Shown: positions 1 to 12,732 of the stretch, piece by piece
Position numbering within the stretch: the first letter of the stretch is position 1
How the letters are laid out: every line of letters begins with the position of its first letter
Assembly (NCBI GenBank): GCA_022376515.1
Contig: WTXI01000035.1
Coordinates: 225,784 to 289,783, forward strand
Origin: Lactifluus volemus
Lineage: Eukaryota; Basidiomycota; Agaricomycetes; Russulales; Russulaceae
DNA length: 64,000 nt
Direction of reading: 5' to 3'
The notes under the pieces: model-generated
Database searches by the model: none
What the model was told of the DNA's origin: nothing
The model's input: only the letters and a program-made list of their open reading frames with translations
Made by a program: the position numbers and the translations under genes

Positions 1-747
1 AGTTGAGTGACCCCGGCGTATCTCTAACACCAAAGTCTGACATCTCATTCCCAGGAATGTCACGGTCAGCAGTTCACTTTACTGTACAAGGGACATCAAT
101 ATATAAGACATTTATATCCCCAATTTTCTTATCCTTACCTCTCTGTGGGAAGCCAGCATGACTGGCCATGGCCGATACCAGAATTGGTGGCCACGACGTC
201 CATATATTTGGGGATTACGCTTGATCTCGTAAAGGCACATGCGTTTTCCGCTTTCGCTCCAACTAGGCCTCTACCATAGGACCCTACGGTCTCTTCCGTT
301 GGCCGGCTATGGTTAGAATGGCTTTTCCAGGGGTCAACATATAACCGATACCTTCGAGAGGAGACTTGGATTACTTCAAGTACCCGCATTCGAGGCCCTA
401 TTTTCTCGATCAAATTGGATCCCTAGACACATCGATAGCAAGGAGACCGCCACTACAGTTTTGTGAGAAAAATAGCCAGACTATGAATCTAAGAGCATTG
501 AGGCGGGTGAGTGGGTTAGCTTCAGTGTTGGCGCTAACTATTTCCCGATATCCTCTTCTGCCCCCACCCCCCTCTCACGCGATCATGTGCGATCTGCGAA
601 TTCTAATCGCCGCTTTTCCTTCTTCCTAGGAATGTCTTGTAAATCAAGCGATCGGGACGATCTCAGGACCTCCCAAATTATCATTCGCCCAGGACTCCTG
701 GGCCCACACAAAGCCTTTGCACCGCCTCTAGACTCTTCCTTCCAACC

Positions 748-754
748 TATAAAT
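748..754 (+). promoter_or_regulatory. TATA-like box and pyrimidine tract before ORF at 850
   Basis: TATAAAT lies 102 bp upstream of the ATG at 850. It is followed by a very pyrimidine-rich leader that includes a run of about 18 C around 800-818. This TATA plus CT-rich leader arrangement is typical of fungal core promoters and supports the small gene that follows. Confidence 0.4.
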
Positions 755-849
755 TTCAACTCTCACCTTTTGAAAAGAGGCGCAGCATTACCCCCCTCTT
801 CCCCCCCCCCCCCCCCCCTCACCCATTTTCGACTTCAACCCATCACACA

Positions 850-1467
850 ATGCGTCCCTCGCTGTGCAACATTCGAGTCGCTTCCTTGTCCTTGCTCTAT
901 CTAATCATCGCCTTAACTGCTTTCCCCTTCCCGGCGTCATCGCTTCCCCTCGGGCTCCCCGTCCACACTGCAGACGCGAATTCTCCTACGTACAACACAA
1001 CCCGTATGGACGCCAACGTCGCTATCGAAATTATCGCTGCCCTTTGTATGCCGAACGTCTCCTAGTCACCTCCGATGACGGAGCTCACTACCTTTTAAGC
1101 GCTACTAGTCGTACTCTGTGTCCTCTTCTGGCCAACAAGCGGGACAATCATTCTACAACTCTTCGGAAGGACAAACAGTGAGCATTTCACAGTTCCCGGT
1201 TAGAGATTCTCTTTTGATCCATTCTCTCCTAATCTTTTTCTCCATGTAGGTCTATTGACTACACCGATCACCTGGGCTCAGCAACTCCGTATCAACACCT
1301 TCTTAGAAGGAATCTTTGCCACTTTTCTTGAAGCCGCCGACGCCGCCCCCGACGCCTCTAGAACGCATCGTGGTGGCGGTCTCTCGAATCCGATGTCGAC
1401 CGCTCCTCGTGTCCAGCCGCGCCCCGAACGAGCCGCAGTCATCCAAGGGGATCCACTCCCAGCCTGA
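850..1467 (+). CDS. Putative small signal-anchored membrane protein (3 exons)
   Basis: Product not recognised. The proposed exons are 850-1003, 1100-1177 and 1250-1467, with GT-AG introns of 96 and 72 bp. The joined frame is 450 nt (149 aa) with no internal stop. The N-terminus is a good signal peptide or anchor (hydrophobic stretch LSLLYLIIALTAF, about residues 13-25). Exon 2 encodes a second hydrophobic segment (LLVVLCVLFW). The tail is rich in Ala, Pro and Arg. A TATA-like box lies about 100 bp upstream. The gene at 3961 has the same architecture (signal peptide, small exon with a membrane segment, Pro/Arg tail), which mildly supports both. The model rests only on splice consensus and phase. 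No conserved domain is visible, so a chance model remains possible. Confidence 0.4.
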
Positions 1468-3875
1468 AACAGGACCCTCCAACGACTTTCCACATGTACC
1501 GGTTCTTTATCTGTCATTCTTAACTGCTAGTAACTATAAGTCTTACGGTAATCATGAAAATATGAATTTCTTTAGTGGCGGCGTGATTTGCGATGGGTTG
1601 GGGGCATTTTACTCTTCGGACCCATGATTCGAACCGAATCAGACCGTATCTGTCGACGGGAGAGCTGCCTCTTCGGCGACTGGGGGGACCAAGTCAACTC
1701 CGACCCCGGCCTCACAGCCCCTCCGCGTTTGTCTCGAAATAATCACGATGCGTGTTATAATAAATAGTTATCCGATCTGATAATAGGATTACACAGCCCT
1801 TCTCTACGAAAAACCGTATGACGCATGTGCGCCGTGTGGGCGATAGCGTAACGCAACGAAACTTCGGTCCGCTTCCACCAACCTGAAGCCATGTGCTGAA
1901 TTGAAATCGGTCTCAAAGAGGATTCAGAAAGCTCGTGGCCAATTCCGTCAAGGTTCATTTGATCCCAAGCGGTGTTTTTAGCCGCCGAAAACCTGTTGTG
2001 GGCCGAACCGAACGTCAAAACATTCGATCGGATTGTTGTGAGTTCAGACTCGGAGAAAAGGTGAGAACTCGGGTTCTTAGGGATGCTAAGTAACACGTGC
2101 ATGTCACGTGAGTTTCATTTTTAGCCACGTAGCTTCATAAATGCCGTTTTGCCTCGACGATGGGCGTCACCTTCATATCGGCAAATTAACTTACGGTGAC
2201 TTCCACGCCATGGGCTATAGTAGGAAAGAACAAACCAGGTCAGGGATAGCACTGGCATCACGGCCAAAGACGGGATTTCAACCGAGAGCCTAAGGGTCAC
2301 GACAAGGAAATCTATGGGGGAAGATCTACTTTGCCTTACAGTGGACGTAACCGGGAGAGCAAAGCATAAATGCCGTAAAATTGGACATACAATGAGATGC
2401 CGTTGTGGGTGTCGAAAGAAGAGGACGATAAGGTTGGTGCCCCTGCTCGTCCTTTCCTTTTTGCACATTCGGAGTATGAGAGGTCCTAGAAATGTAATAG
2501 TCGCTTGATCTTAAATCTGGGTGACCTTAAATATGGGAACATACCTGTTGCAGAGAATTTGCTTTGCATGGACAAATCGACAAACGTTAAAATCACGAGT
2601 GCGGAGCTCGATCCGATCATCCACTTCCACTGGATCTCAAGCTTTCATGTTTGGAAATTTGAGGCTGCCATACCGTATTTTACCAGAGCTAGCTACGGCC
2701 CAAAGGGCCTAGTAGGGGCTACTTCAGTTCTTGGTCCATGAACGCCGCGGCAATAAAAAATATTTCCGTGAATTACCGATTGTTGTGGAGTGTATCTTGA
2801 TTACAGTAATGAGTGATCGATCTCTCGGTGATTACTTCCGGGATCTGCGATAGAGCAGCAGGTATGTAGTAGCCGTCGGCCGGCTAACCCAAGTTAACAA
2901 GCGATGTGCTGCGCACGCTCACACGCAATCCACTAGGTTGGCACGGTTTGGTAGCTTTGGGCGATAAGAGCCTAAGGGGTATGGACAAATTCTGCGTTTG
3001 GATAGACTCGTGTTTGATCAATGCGGCTTAAGTCTAGGGGCTATTTCCCATGAATCCAAAGTCTCGGCAAGACAACGTGGACGTGCGGTACTTACACCAA
3101 TCTGTTGCCCCCATAGTGCCCATCCAGCAGCATGGCCTATCGCTGTGTGCCTTCTTCATTCTGGTTGCAGTCTGTGCTTCTTATATATTTGGACGCAAAA
3201 GATATTTGCTTGGGGTTCAACAGAACAGTGGCGCTGCCACGCTGGCCACACATCCCCATGAGGCAGAAACGTGGGAGCACCTATCGGATCATCACAACAC
3301 CACCCTTAGTTCGACCGACTGACACTTCAGCGATTACCAACCGTCATAAAGGGCGTGAATGTGCGGCAATTGGGCTGTTCTATGATGGGAACTTGAAGAC
3401 CGATGTTGCAAAAGAGAGGCAATTTCAGGTTGGTTCGTTAAAGGGCACCCAGAGAGCATCATTGACTCACTGGTCCCTAACGTTATTCAAGACGAAAATT
3501 CGATAGCTTGTACCTGCTGCACAATGACTTAATGAGTGGACGGAAGCTTTGAAGCATGAGATTCTTCAGTGAGATACCTCTCGTGGGAAGATGTCGCCGA
3601 CCTTCAGGAAATATATGGCATTTGCCGATTCGGTTCCGGTAGTCGGCGGCTTCGGATCAGGTTTAGCGATCTCCGAATCCACTCCCCCGCAAAGCGGTTA
3701 CAGTACAGTGTGCCAGTGAGAGACAAGGGAGACAACATACGACCGAGCAAGACGGTCGAACCGACTGGTTCGCTAAGAGGTCGATCTATGCCCCCAAAAA
3801 CCATATACAGCAGCACAGCCCTGATTATGCAGCACTGGGCAGGCAATCACCGTGGACCCACAGCACATATGCAGT
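1468..3875. other. Intergenic, no gene seen
   Basis: Only short ORFs without domains, splice-linked partners or codon-usage signal. No repeat shared with the rest of the window was noticed. Confidence 0.5.
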
Positions 3876-3882
3876 TATATAG
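3876..3882 (+). promoter_or_regulatory. TATA-like box before ORF at 3961
   Basis: TATATAG, 79-85 bp upstream of the ATG at 3961, followed by a CT-rich leader. The spacing resembles that of the TATA box before the ORF at 850. Confidence 0.4.
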
Positions 3883-3960
3883 AGTTTTCCTTTGCCTCGA
3901 CAACTCCTCCTTCTTTTCCCTTTGTTCAACACACACTCTAATCCTTCCCCCTTTTCATAC

Positions 3961-4546
3961 ATGACTTTTCTTGATTTTCTTTCTTCCTTTTTCCTTATGG
4001 GCTACGCTGTCAATATCGCCGTAGCCCTTCCCATCCCCCTTTCCTTTCGACCTTCTCCTTCCGGCCTTCCATATACCCATCTAGTCGCCTCCCTGGAATT
4101 TATATTCTATTGTATCTTCACAACTGGTGAGAGCCCAGCGCGTCTCCACATCTCTCCCCCACACACATGACGGTCTCTCGTCCCTCTTCGTTCGTAGCCT
4201 TGTTGTTCTCGATACTAGGGACGTACGTCTTGTGGTTGTTGGGTGAGGCAAGGACACCAACTGATGTGGGGATATTATCTCGTACGTCCAACAATCTATC
4301 TCACGCTATCCGTTCCATTGATACGTGCCCGTGGTTCATTCTGCAGGGGGTGCCACATTGTTCATGGCCATACGCCGGCCCCGCTTACCCGCGTTTCCCA
4401 CAGGCACGGCGCTGGATAATGCTGGCCAAATCGCCCAGCGCCGTGTCCCAATACGTACAGGAGGGGTATCCTACCCGGTATCGGCGGCACCGCGCAGGTT
4501 GGGTGAAACTAGTCAGCGTCCAAGTCGTCTCCAACCCAGGTCATGA
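3961..4546 (+). CDS. Putative small single-pass membrane protein (3 exons)
   Basis: Product not recognised. Exons 3961-4126, 4219-4242 (only 24 nt) and 4347-4546 join to 390 nt (129 aa) with phase kept at both introns. The N-terminus is a typical signal peptide (MTFLDFLSSFFLMGYAVNIAVA). After a short Pro/Ser-rich luminal part there is a membrane segment built across the exon 2-3 junction (YVLWLLGGATLFMAI) followed by Arg-Arg, the usual positive-inside stop-transfer pattern. The tail is basic and Pro/Arg/Gln-rich, probably cytosolic and disordered. A TATA box sits about 80 bp upstream. The joined protein makes topological sense, which ORF statistics alone would not give, so I favour a real gene of unknown role. 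Confidence 0.5.
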
Positions 4547-7034
4547 ACGATATTAGCGCCGGACTCGTCCTATGTCTCTCATTATGAATTTGTCTTATGA
4601 TTTCGTTTCGCATTTTATACACTCCCGGTAGAGGATTAAGCTCGCTCCCCTTCCCCCCTTCTAGAGCTCCGTGGATGGACACATGACCCAAACTCTCTCA
4701 CTCAAATATATTACTCACGATATCCACAATAAGCTTTAGACCTACATCCAATTGTCATAACGCCGTAGTAACAATGTGTTAAGTGTACAGTATTAATAGC
4801 ATTCCGTATCGCGCGACGACAAGGGTGACAGTAGTAGCAGTAATGTTGGAGGAGGCCTGCCTGCTGATCGTCATGCCGCTTATGATGTATGATGGCCGGC
4901 ACAGTTATTAATGGGGCCCTATGCAGTGCTGCGGCTATCATTACGACGAAGATGCAATCGCCCGCCCTTCAGGCTTCCTTTTTTTTTGTTCCTTGAGTCC
5001 ATTAAGTGGGCCATGGGGCGCATAGCCCACGCTACGTAGCACGATATCGAGATGGTGAAGACTCTCCCCCATTTCTGATGCCGATAATTTATCCCACTTA
5101 CCCCCGTCCGGCCCGGCCGCATTTATAGTACCCCAGTTCAGGTACAGTAAAGTGGTATAATTGCTCCTAAAAAAAACAAGTACAGTGTATGTGTGTCCTA
5201 TGTAACATTTTACTAGGGGGATTGGGGGGTGGGGTTTAGCAACCGACCGCAAGGGGTCTACCAGACTCAGGGCATCCAAGTATGAGAGAACCGGCTACTC
5301 ACGGCACCATTTTAAACCGGCTCCGAGTCGACGGGAGGGTTTGGGGTGCAGGGAAGGAGAATTGTCGCGATGTAGCATTGGCACCGATAAACTTAAATAC
5401 GGACGGAGCCTGTGATTGAACGGATCACTCTATAACGAAACATGCAATCAATAAAGAGGGAAAGGGGCAACTCATTCACATTTTTCACGGGGATATCAAG
5501 GGGGATATTCACTGCAATTGACCGGCCCCCGGAAGCAGAAGCCGGTTCACAGAAAAGGAGGGGCGTTTTGAATTTGACTTGGCTTTTTCCGAGGACGCAC
5601 GTATATATGTATGTATGTGAAAAAATGGATGAAAATTTTTGCTTGTTGGGCGTAAAACGATTTGGTGTGTATTGTTTGTTGTGTCTTTGCGCCCAGGAGC
5701 CCAGCAACAGTCAAAGCAGCAATTTGACCAAAGTCACTAAACTCGGCAGTCACAAGTGCCTCACCTTTTTAGTGATTTTCCCAGTTTCAATCCAAGGGGG
5801 TACCCCGGTACCCGCTCAGTCTCAAGCTGCTACTACTACTAGTATTTGGTACATGTGTTTCACACGTGCAGTGCGCTGCGGACCGTCACATCATAACAAA
5901 AGAGTGCCTGCTTATTGGGTGCCTGACGTTGTAAGAGCCTCGTGTCTCCAAAACGTGTGGCCGATGGATTGGTGGTGGGGCAGTGACGTGAAAAAATTTA
6001 CCGAGTACTGTATTTACGCCCTCGGGACAGAACGGACAAACGCCCATTCGAGCGCCCGAAACGGGTAATAGTACAGTACGTGAATCGCATTATCATATAG
6101 CTGCTCGTCACAGGGGTACACGTTCCTTCGGCCGCCGATGAGTGACACTTAAATCGATTTTCAACCGAGTTTATCGATCTTCCTGAATTGTTCATTCAAA
6201 TTACGATCCGAGTCGTCCGCCGGCGACGCGTGTCAGCAACAAATGGGCTTTTCACCTGGTTCGTCCCGAGTTCCAGGAGAAACGCGGTGGGAATTACAGT
6301 CCCAAGGGCTGCTGTGGTCAAGCGAAGAGGTTATCATGAATGAAATTTACTGGCACCTCTGTTCCCCAGGTGTAAAAATCAGGGGTATGTCTTGCGTAGT
6401 GCTGCCATGTGGAGGTTATGATTACGCCGATTGGGACTCCCCCCACGACGGATTCACACCGGAGGGGGGGGGGGGAACTTCCACCCATCTACAGCATTTA
6501 GTTGATTGTGGCTGTGTGCTTCGACCCTCTTTTTTTTTCCTCATGGAGGTGAAAATGTTATGTGAAAGGGTCAAAATGAGACATTTTTGCGTGAGCAAAA
6601 CTCTCAATTAGCAGCAGCAGTTCGCCGCCTGTTCGCGGTCGGGTTCGAACTCTTGACATATCTCTGCGCCCGCAGTCTTAATCAAATATCAGACTTTGAG
6701 TAACTTATTGGCGTATACTGTAAGTCTATTCCATGCAAAAATCAAGCAGAGACTGAGTGGAGTAAACGGATTCCATTTTCGGCATATTTTCACACACTTG
6801 GTGCGTTTACGTTATCATCATCACGTGGCCTTATTTATCTTTCCCACACGGCTATAGCTGCTGGGGCCCTATCAAGTACAAGATATGGTGTGATATGGTG
6901 AATCCTCGACATTTCTCCATGAAAAAAAGAGATGAGACGGAATTAAAAATCACTGGCGGGTGCACGAATCCAGACAACATCTACATTTACGAACAATGCG
7001 ATCTATACGAAATGCCAGACTTCTCTCATTTTCA
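4547..7034. other. Intergenic, no gene seen
   Basis: A 208-codon ORF (5442-6068) has no domain, no membrane logic and unlikely composition. Homopolymer runs are present (G run near 6464). Nothing here could be supported as a gene. Confidence 0.5.
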
Positions 7035-8422
7035 TCACTCTTCGCCGAGCTCCTCAAGCTCGGCGATAAACTTTTCAACTTCCAATGCAGCCATGCATCC
7101 ACTGCCTGCGCTGGTGATCGCCTGTCGATATCGCTTGTCCTGGACGTCACCTGCGGCGAACACACCGCGCACAGACGTCTGAGTCGTCCCCGGCACTGTG
7201 ATGATATAACCATCCGCGTCAGTCTGCAGTTGATCGCGAACGAGAGCCGTTGCCGGCTCGTGGCCTGCAATTGGTCCGATGAGGCTTATCTATAACGACA
7301 CGTCCTAATTCGGAACCCACCAATAGCGTAGAACAGTCCATTCACGGGAAGGTCGGACTCTTGGCCTGTAACAGTATTCTTGATACGCAGAATATTTAGA
7401 AGATCTCCGTCTCCCTGGCACTCAACAGCAACAGTGTTCCACAACACCGTCTTTGATTTCGTCAGTGCACTTGGATATAAGAGGGGTAAATTAGGTACGC
7501 ACGATTTTGGGGTTACTCATCACCCTTTTAGCCATAATTTTGGATGCGCGCAGTTCACCGCGACGTACAAGCACGTAGACGTGTGAGCCATACTTTGTAA
7601 GGTCTATTAAAGGTGCGTGAGCACACTCAGCTGGTCCGATGAGAGATCAGACAAACACGTGGCCTCTTCCGCGGCAGAGTCGCCACCACCTATGACAGCC
7701 AAAGGCTTGTCACGGAAGATCGGAACAGCTCCATCGCACACAGCACATGCTGAGATACCGCTCTGCCAATACGTTTGCTCGCCCCTAAGGCCCAGGCGCT
7801 TGGCACTTGCACCGGTAGCAATGATAATCGTATCGGCTGTCTCGGACTCTCCATTCTCTTGATACTCCCGCCAGTACCTGAACGGTCTACATGAGAGGTC
7901 GATCTTTGACACCGTTTCCGTAATTATCCGCGTTCCGAAACGTAGGGATTGGGCGCGGAATTTTTCCATTAGTTCTGGACCGAGGACACCGCCAGGGAAT
8001 CCCGGAAAGTTCTCCACGTCGGTCGTGGTCGTCAGTTGCCCACCGGCTGCGAAGCCATTTGCCATAAACCCTTCGAAAAGAACAGGGTTCAGATTTGCGC
8101 GTGCGAGATAAATTGCCGCTGTATGTCCCGCGGGCCCTGAGCCAATAATTACCTACAATGGTTAAATACCTGAGCCCTGAACTGGACGCAAAACATGAAA
8201 TGAGGGCATCAACAAAAGAACCTGGGCCCGCCGCGTGCAACTTTCTTTTCAGTTGTCCATCTAGGCCACCCCTGTTCTTTTGTTGAGGTTATCCCACCTA
8301 GTTTATCTCATACCCAATGGGGGCACCCCAAAAAAGGCTGAGATGATAAACTAGAGATGGACCATGGGAGAGAGCGAGAGACAGATTTGAATCACAGTTG
8401 TACTCACGACTTTTGAATGCAT
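7035..8422 (-). CDS. TRR1: Thioredoxin reductase (NADPH), FAD flavoprotein
   Basis: Cytosolic or mitochondrial low-molecular-weight thioredoxin reductase; it passes electrons from NADPH through FAD and a redox disulfide to thioredoxin. Five exons: 8422-8408, 8152-7657, 7603-7503, 7450-7321 and 7264-7035. They join to 972 nt (323 aa), close to the usual fungal length. Visible motifs: N-terminal FAD dinucleotide fold [33 protein letters not shown], redox centre SACAVCDGA (CxxC), NADPH-binding [14 protein letters not shown], and C-terminal FAD motif [16 protein letters not shown]. Intron 1 is long (255 bp) and contains a short inverted repeat (CTAGTTTATC arms). The start MHSKV is short. An upstream ATG at about 8507 sits after a CT-rich leader and could give the usual extra 15-20 residues, but it is not in frame as spliced here, so the true N-terminus is uncertain. 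Confidence 0.93.
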
Positions 8423-11400
8423 CTTAGAACTCTGACCTCGGTAGAGATTGCTCTACTGGTACTATTTCCATCGGTGCTATTGGTCCCAATGGTGACAGCA
8501 GGAGTCATTCCTTCGCGGTGCTGGTGCTTGAAGAACGTGAGTGGAGATTTGCCGAGAGGACGACTGAGGCTGCACGCGCAGAGTTTCTGAATAGTAGAGT
8601 AGGATTGAACAGGTTTGGAGCGGGAAAAGGAAGAAGTGGTGTGACGGAAAGATGGAAGATTGAAAACAAAATGATGAATGATAACTTATTACTAGTGGGC
8701 TGTACCACCCACGTGACGTTCTTTTCGGAAAGGGCGCGCGCTTACTCATAAATCATCAACAACGCGGCTCCCTCGGACAGTCGGACTCCTCGGGGGTACT
8801 ATTCTTGTGCGTCCGTACGCCGTGTCGAAGAGCTAAACGAGAGGCGCTCCGGAAATATGGTCGCACGGGTGCTCATACCTATACTATCTATCTCGCCGAG
8901 GAAGTCCGCATATCTCCATCCAATTATGCCGTGTATACCATAAGTTGATCACCCCGCAGATCTCCGTGAAGAAACGTTTAAGCATAGTACAGTGTTCCGC
9001 CTCGCGTTCCTCATCCGGGAGTTTCCTGACTCAGCCTGAGCATTTCTTTGTTCGCCCACTGTTCAGTCCTCGCACCTTTGTGTCAGCACCAGCCACGATT
9101 ACGACCACGACACCGATATTGCAGCAGGCGCACTCGACGTCTACTTTATACTGGCACAGCACCCATGCGCATCATGGTTCCCGCGTTGCTCCCATCGTGC
9201 AGTTTGCATCTTGACACATCGTTACATTTATCCTGTGGTGTGCTCCGAGTGCGCGAGGAGATGGACCCGTAAATTGTGCCGGGCACGCAATCGCAATCAC
9301 CACCATCACCACCATCACCGCGGCGTGAAGGCGATGCGTTCACCACTTCTCCCGCCTCTCATTTTACCATCGTTCATGGGGAAGGTGATTGATGGCGGCG
9401 CGAGCTTCGCCCTTCTCACTGATCTAATGTAACCTTATGAAGGGAAATATGGAGTGTCAGTATATCGACGGAGTTGTGTCCTCAGATTGAGTAAATTCTC
9501 ATGGAGACGGTATCATCGTGAGATGCAGACTATCACTCGGAGTACCCTGGCCTTAGGCTTCCGTCGGCTGTGATTTCGGCACCACAATACCATATATAGG
9601 TTCGGTTATAATACGACACGCTAATTGTGAGAGGTAGTACCTGATATAAGTATGATACTGCAAACATATTGAGCTGAGACTGCGCCAAGATGAAGAAACC
9701 GACCTGTGTAATCTCGTCCCATGTGAAGTTCTGACCGGGAAGGGGCGTGTCCTGCTCTTGCGTGCGGTCGTGGCTCCGAGTCGACCAGGCTTGTTCTCAC
9801 ACCATCCATCTAAGCTTCCGTTGTCTCCTATCCTTTGCCCCGCCCCCCTTTCCCAGGGCGGTGATACTGCGGATAACTATGAAGAAGAGTAGCGCTGTAC
9901 CGTGACATCCTCCCGGAGGTTTGGAAGTGAGTTCGGTAGAGTTAGAGGGAGCGAGAGAGGAGGGAGAAGAGGTTTCGAGGCACAAGACAGATGACAGCGA
10001 TGGGAAGCACCTCAGTCGTGAGGCAACCGAGACAAGAGGCAGAGGCGCCGCAAGAATGAGCTAAGGATGTTTGGGGACTTGGAGACAAACACAAGCCTGA
10101 GAACGAAAAAAGGGGCTGCAGCGATCTGCGGTGCCTTCCACAAGTACGTATATACGGCCTTCGAATACTCGAGCCTGTGATAATAGCGCGTAAAGTACGG
10201 ACTTTGAGGTAAAAGTCGAACTATCCGGATGCGAAAACCACGGGTGGGGAGGTAAACAGAGCCAGGGAGAGGTTACGAGGCCCCCTACAAAAAGGTAGGG
10301 GTACAAGGATGAACCGAGGCAAGAACGCGAGACCGAAGAAAGCGCAGTAAGAATAATCGAGTGCGTGCACCCCCAGTGGAAACACGTGGGGTGTGGTACG
10401 GCCAGGTGCGGTCTCTCGAAAGAAAGTAGAAGGCATGCCACGGAGAGATTATGGTATCGAGGGAAGAAAAGAAAGTGCGAGTAATATCAAGATCAAAATG
10501 GAAGCGGATAGACACGAGGCACGTAGCAGTAACAAAGGCGATAAGCGAAGAATACATGCGGCACCATGCCCGAGGCACAGAGTGGCCGTGGCTGTGTTGG
10601 CGTCGGCGCGCGCGAAAGGGAAAGGTGGGATAGCCTGGTGCACCGACAATCCAGCCTGAGGGTCTTTCACGATGACGATGTGAGATTGGATGAGGAGACG
10701 AAAGAAAACGGGTGGTTTTAAGAGCAGCAGTGGTTATCAAAGGAAGGTTTAGCCCGATCAACGCATCGACGGTGATTCGGTGAACTTTTGCAATTAGCCG
10801 ACAACAACAGAGGGCCCATTTGTAGTTTATGCGGCCAGAGGGATGGCCTGAGAGTTACCAAGAGGGCGCTGTCAATCGAAGTAGATTCGGGGTGCCCTTT
10901 CGTCCAGAATTTCGGAGGACACAGTCACGGTATCGAAAGTGCCGCCAGTCGAGGTGGATTACCAAATGCTGACTGAGAAACGGTGTATGTCATGATTCTA
11001 GACTACTACGCCATTCTTATGGAAACGGGTCATGGAAGCTCCTTGTACTAAAGAGGCCTGGCACTGTGCCAACAACTTGAAAAACCTATTGCAGGACATG
11101 TCACGGCAATTAGTGCCTGCGGCGATATCCGATTCAGTCGCCAACATCCGATCCGATTATTAGTCGGTGCAACGGGCCAATGAGGTTTCGATGAGGCTTG
11201 GCTCGGCAAGACTTGGATAGCGCCAATCATTTCAGCTTCCTAAGATTCCATGATTGTTTGCAACTGGCGCGCAGGTTCTTGACCAGAATTTCTCGCCACA
11301 GCCGGGGTCTTTCCTTGTGCCTTCAATCGAATGCCCAGATTTCCTAGACTGATGATATACTTTTCTCTCTCTTGAACTTGTCGCCTTCCTACAGTAGGAG

Positions 11401-11950
11401 AGCGGCTCGCCGGAACTGTATCTTGGACCGCCCGGACATTTCCATCACAAATAACGTAAATAACGTAAAGCGTACCGTGAGGGAACACCTCACGAGGTCT
11501 TCGTTACTCTACCATTCGCCCGTTATTTTCGCACTACATGTAAACTCCACCGGCGTGAGGATTCCGTCTACTCGTAGTCGGAACATTCGAGTTGTGTCTG
11601 TGCGGTTCAAGCTCATCGATGGATCCGAACTTCAAGCTATAGGTTTCTTCAAGTGTTGGACTGAGTAATCCATGGTTATTACCGACGGACTGCCGTCGCA
11701 CTTCTATGTCGCGCGGTGAGTGTTATATAGGTCTGTCGTCTCTGTCGAGTTAGGTACTCAGTCGGGTGAAATTGCATTCATCCTTTTTATTCTCCCAAAG
11801 GTCTCAGCCCCGTCTTTGTCTGGGGTGGATCATGACTGTCGAAACATCTTTGCACCACATCCCCGTTCTTATCCTCCGTTTCCCTTTCTCAACCTTCGTC
11901 ACTCAATGCTCAATTCTATTGGCCGGCGTGTGTGCGCTTGTGCAGGCTCG
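8423..11950. other. Promoter-like and non-coding region with one possible exon
   Basis: Upstream of TRR1 there is a CT-rich leader on the minus strand (8500-8700). Around 9800-9652 (minus) one exon-like stretch reads TWDEITQVGFFILAQSQLN and ends at a GT donor, preceded by a pyrimidine-rich leader at about 9900-10050. I could not extend it into a gene. ORFs at 10061-10761 (minus) are Pro/Arg/Ser-rich without domains. A short His-codon repeat near 9297-9321 is a CAC/CAT microsatellite. Confidence 0.35.
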
Positions 11951-12432
11951 AAGTACGGCTACAGTAAGTCCGGACCCCGTGTCTTGCTATGCGTTCCTGC
12001 GCCAAGAAACGCCAGCCTGCAATTCTGCCATTGTAATTGGCCGTACTGTTGAGGTCGTTTCACTACACATTGACTCTCCCCCAGTTTTCCCAAGTACCTC
12101 GTAGTTGTGCCAATGGCCCGCAGAGCCACGATCATCAACATTATGGCGCTCTGCGGGTCGTGTTCTGGGTTCTGCTATGTGATACTATCCTTGAGTCTTG
12201 GCTACCCTGACTTCATAGGCGTATATGCAACCCCAATCCCTTGCTCCCGTGTTTCATTCGAGCATTCATCAAGCAGTGTACTTATTTCTCTTGGTGGTGT
12301 TCTGGATACCTCTCGCAGGGAAGCTTCGACAAGCCCAGACCACCCAGCATCCCTGCCATAAGCTAGACAACCACCGCAGTTTATCCATTAGTAATAGACA
12401 ATTCCAAACATCCCGGACTCGGAAATAGCCTC
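11829..12432 (+). pseudogene. Possible membrane-protein gene, partly inside arm A
   Basis: Product not recognised. The ATG at 11829 opens a hydrophobic N-terminus (CSILLAGVCALVQA) ending at a GTAAGT donor near 11963. After an AG near 12080 the frame continues with a hydrophobic stretch (GALRVVFWVLLCDTILESW), and a further hydrophobic segment (YLFLLVVFWIPLAG) is found near 12280. The inverted-repeat homology to arm B begins at about 11960, so the first exon exists only here. The counterpart in arm B (about 28690-28250) lacks it and is fused to CE2. Indels between the two arms break the frame, so this is either a decayed gene or one whose splicing I have misjudged. Confidence 0.25.
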
Positions 12433-12732
12433 TGGAAGACTCGTCAAGGGCGCGCTTAAGCCTAATTATCACGACGAATCACGTACTGTATGCGCGTCCA
12501 AGGTTTGTTGGCGGCAGATGCCGAATCGACATAGCATATGTATTGTGCGCGTAAATGCCTTGTCGAAATTTCCTCGGACAAGCGGGAAAGTTTATGAAAG
12601 CTGCGGGCGTCAATCGGGGCCCTGAACATCCTCATGTCATGAGACCTGCCAGTGGTCAGCATTCCCATGCCTCCGACTTTCACTCCGCTCAGTTGCGCGG
12701 ACGCTTTCGGCCTCAATTCTGGTTATGAAGTG

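Noticed and set aside
5442..6068. 208-codon ORF
   Set aside because: No domain, atypical composition, no splice partners and low-complexity flanks; most likely chance.
9290..9325. Poly-histidine coding stretch
   Set aside because: A CAC/CAT microsatellite in a short ORF without other support.
10061..10761. 158- and 126-codon minus-strand ORFs as genes
   Set aside because: Pro/Ser/Arg-rich chance frames in a CT-rich stretch, no domain and no splice continuity.
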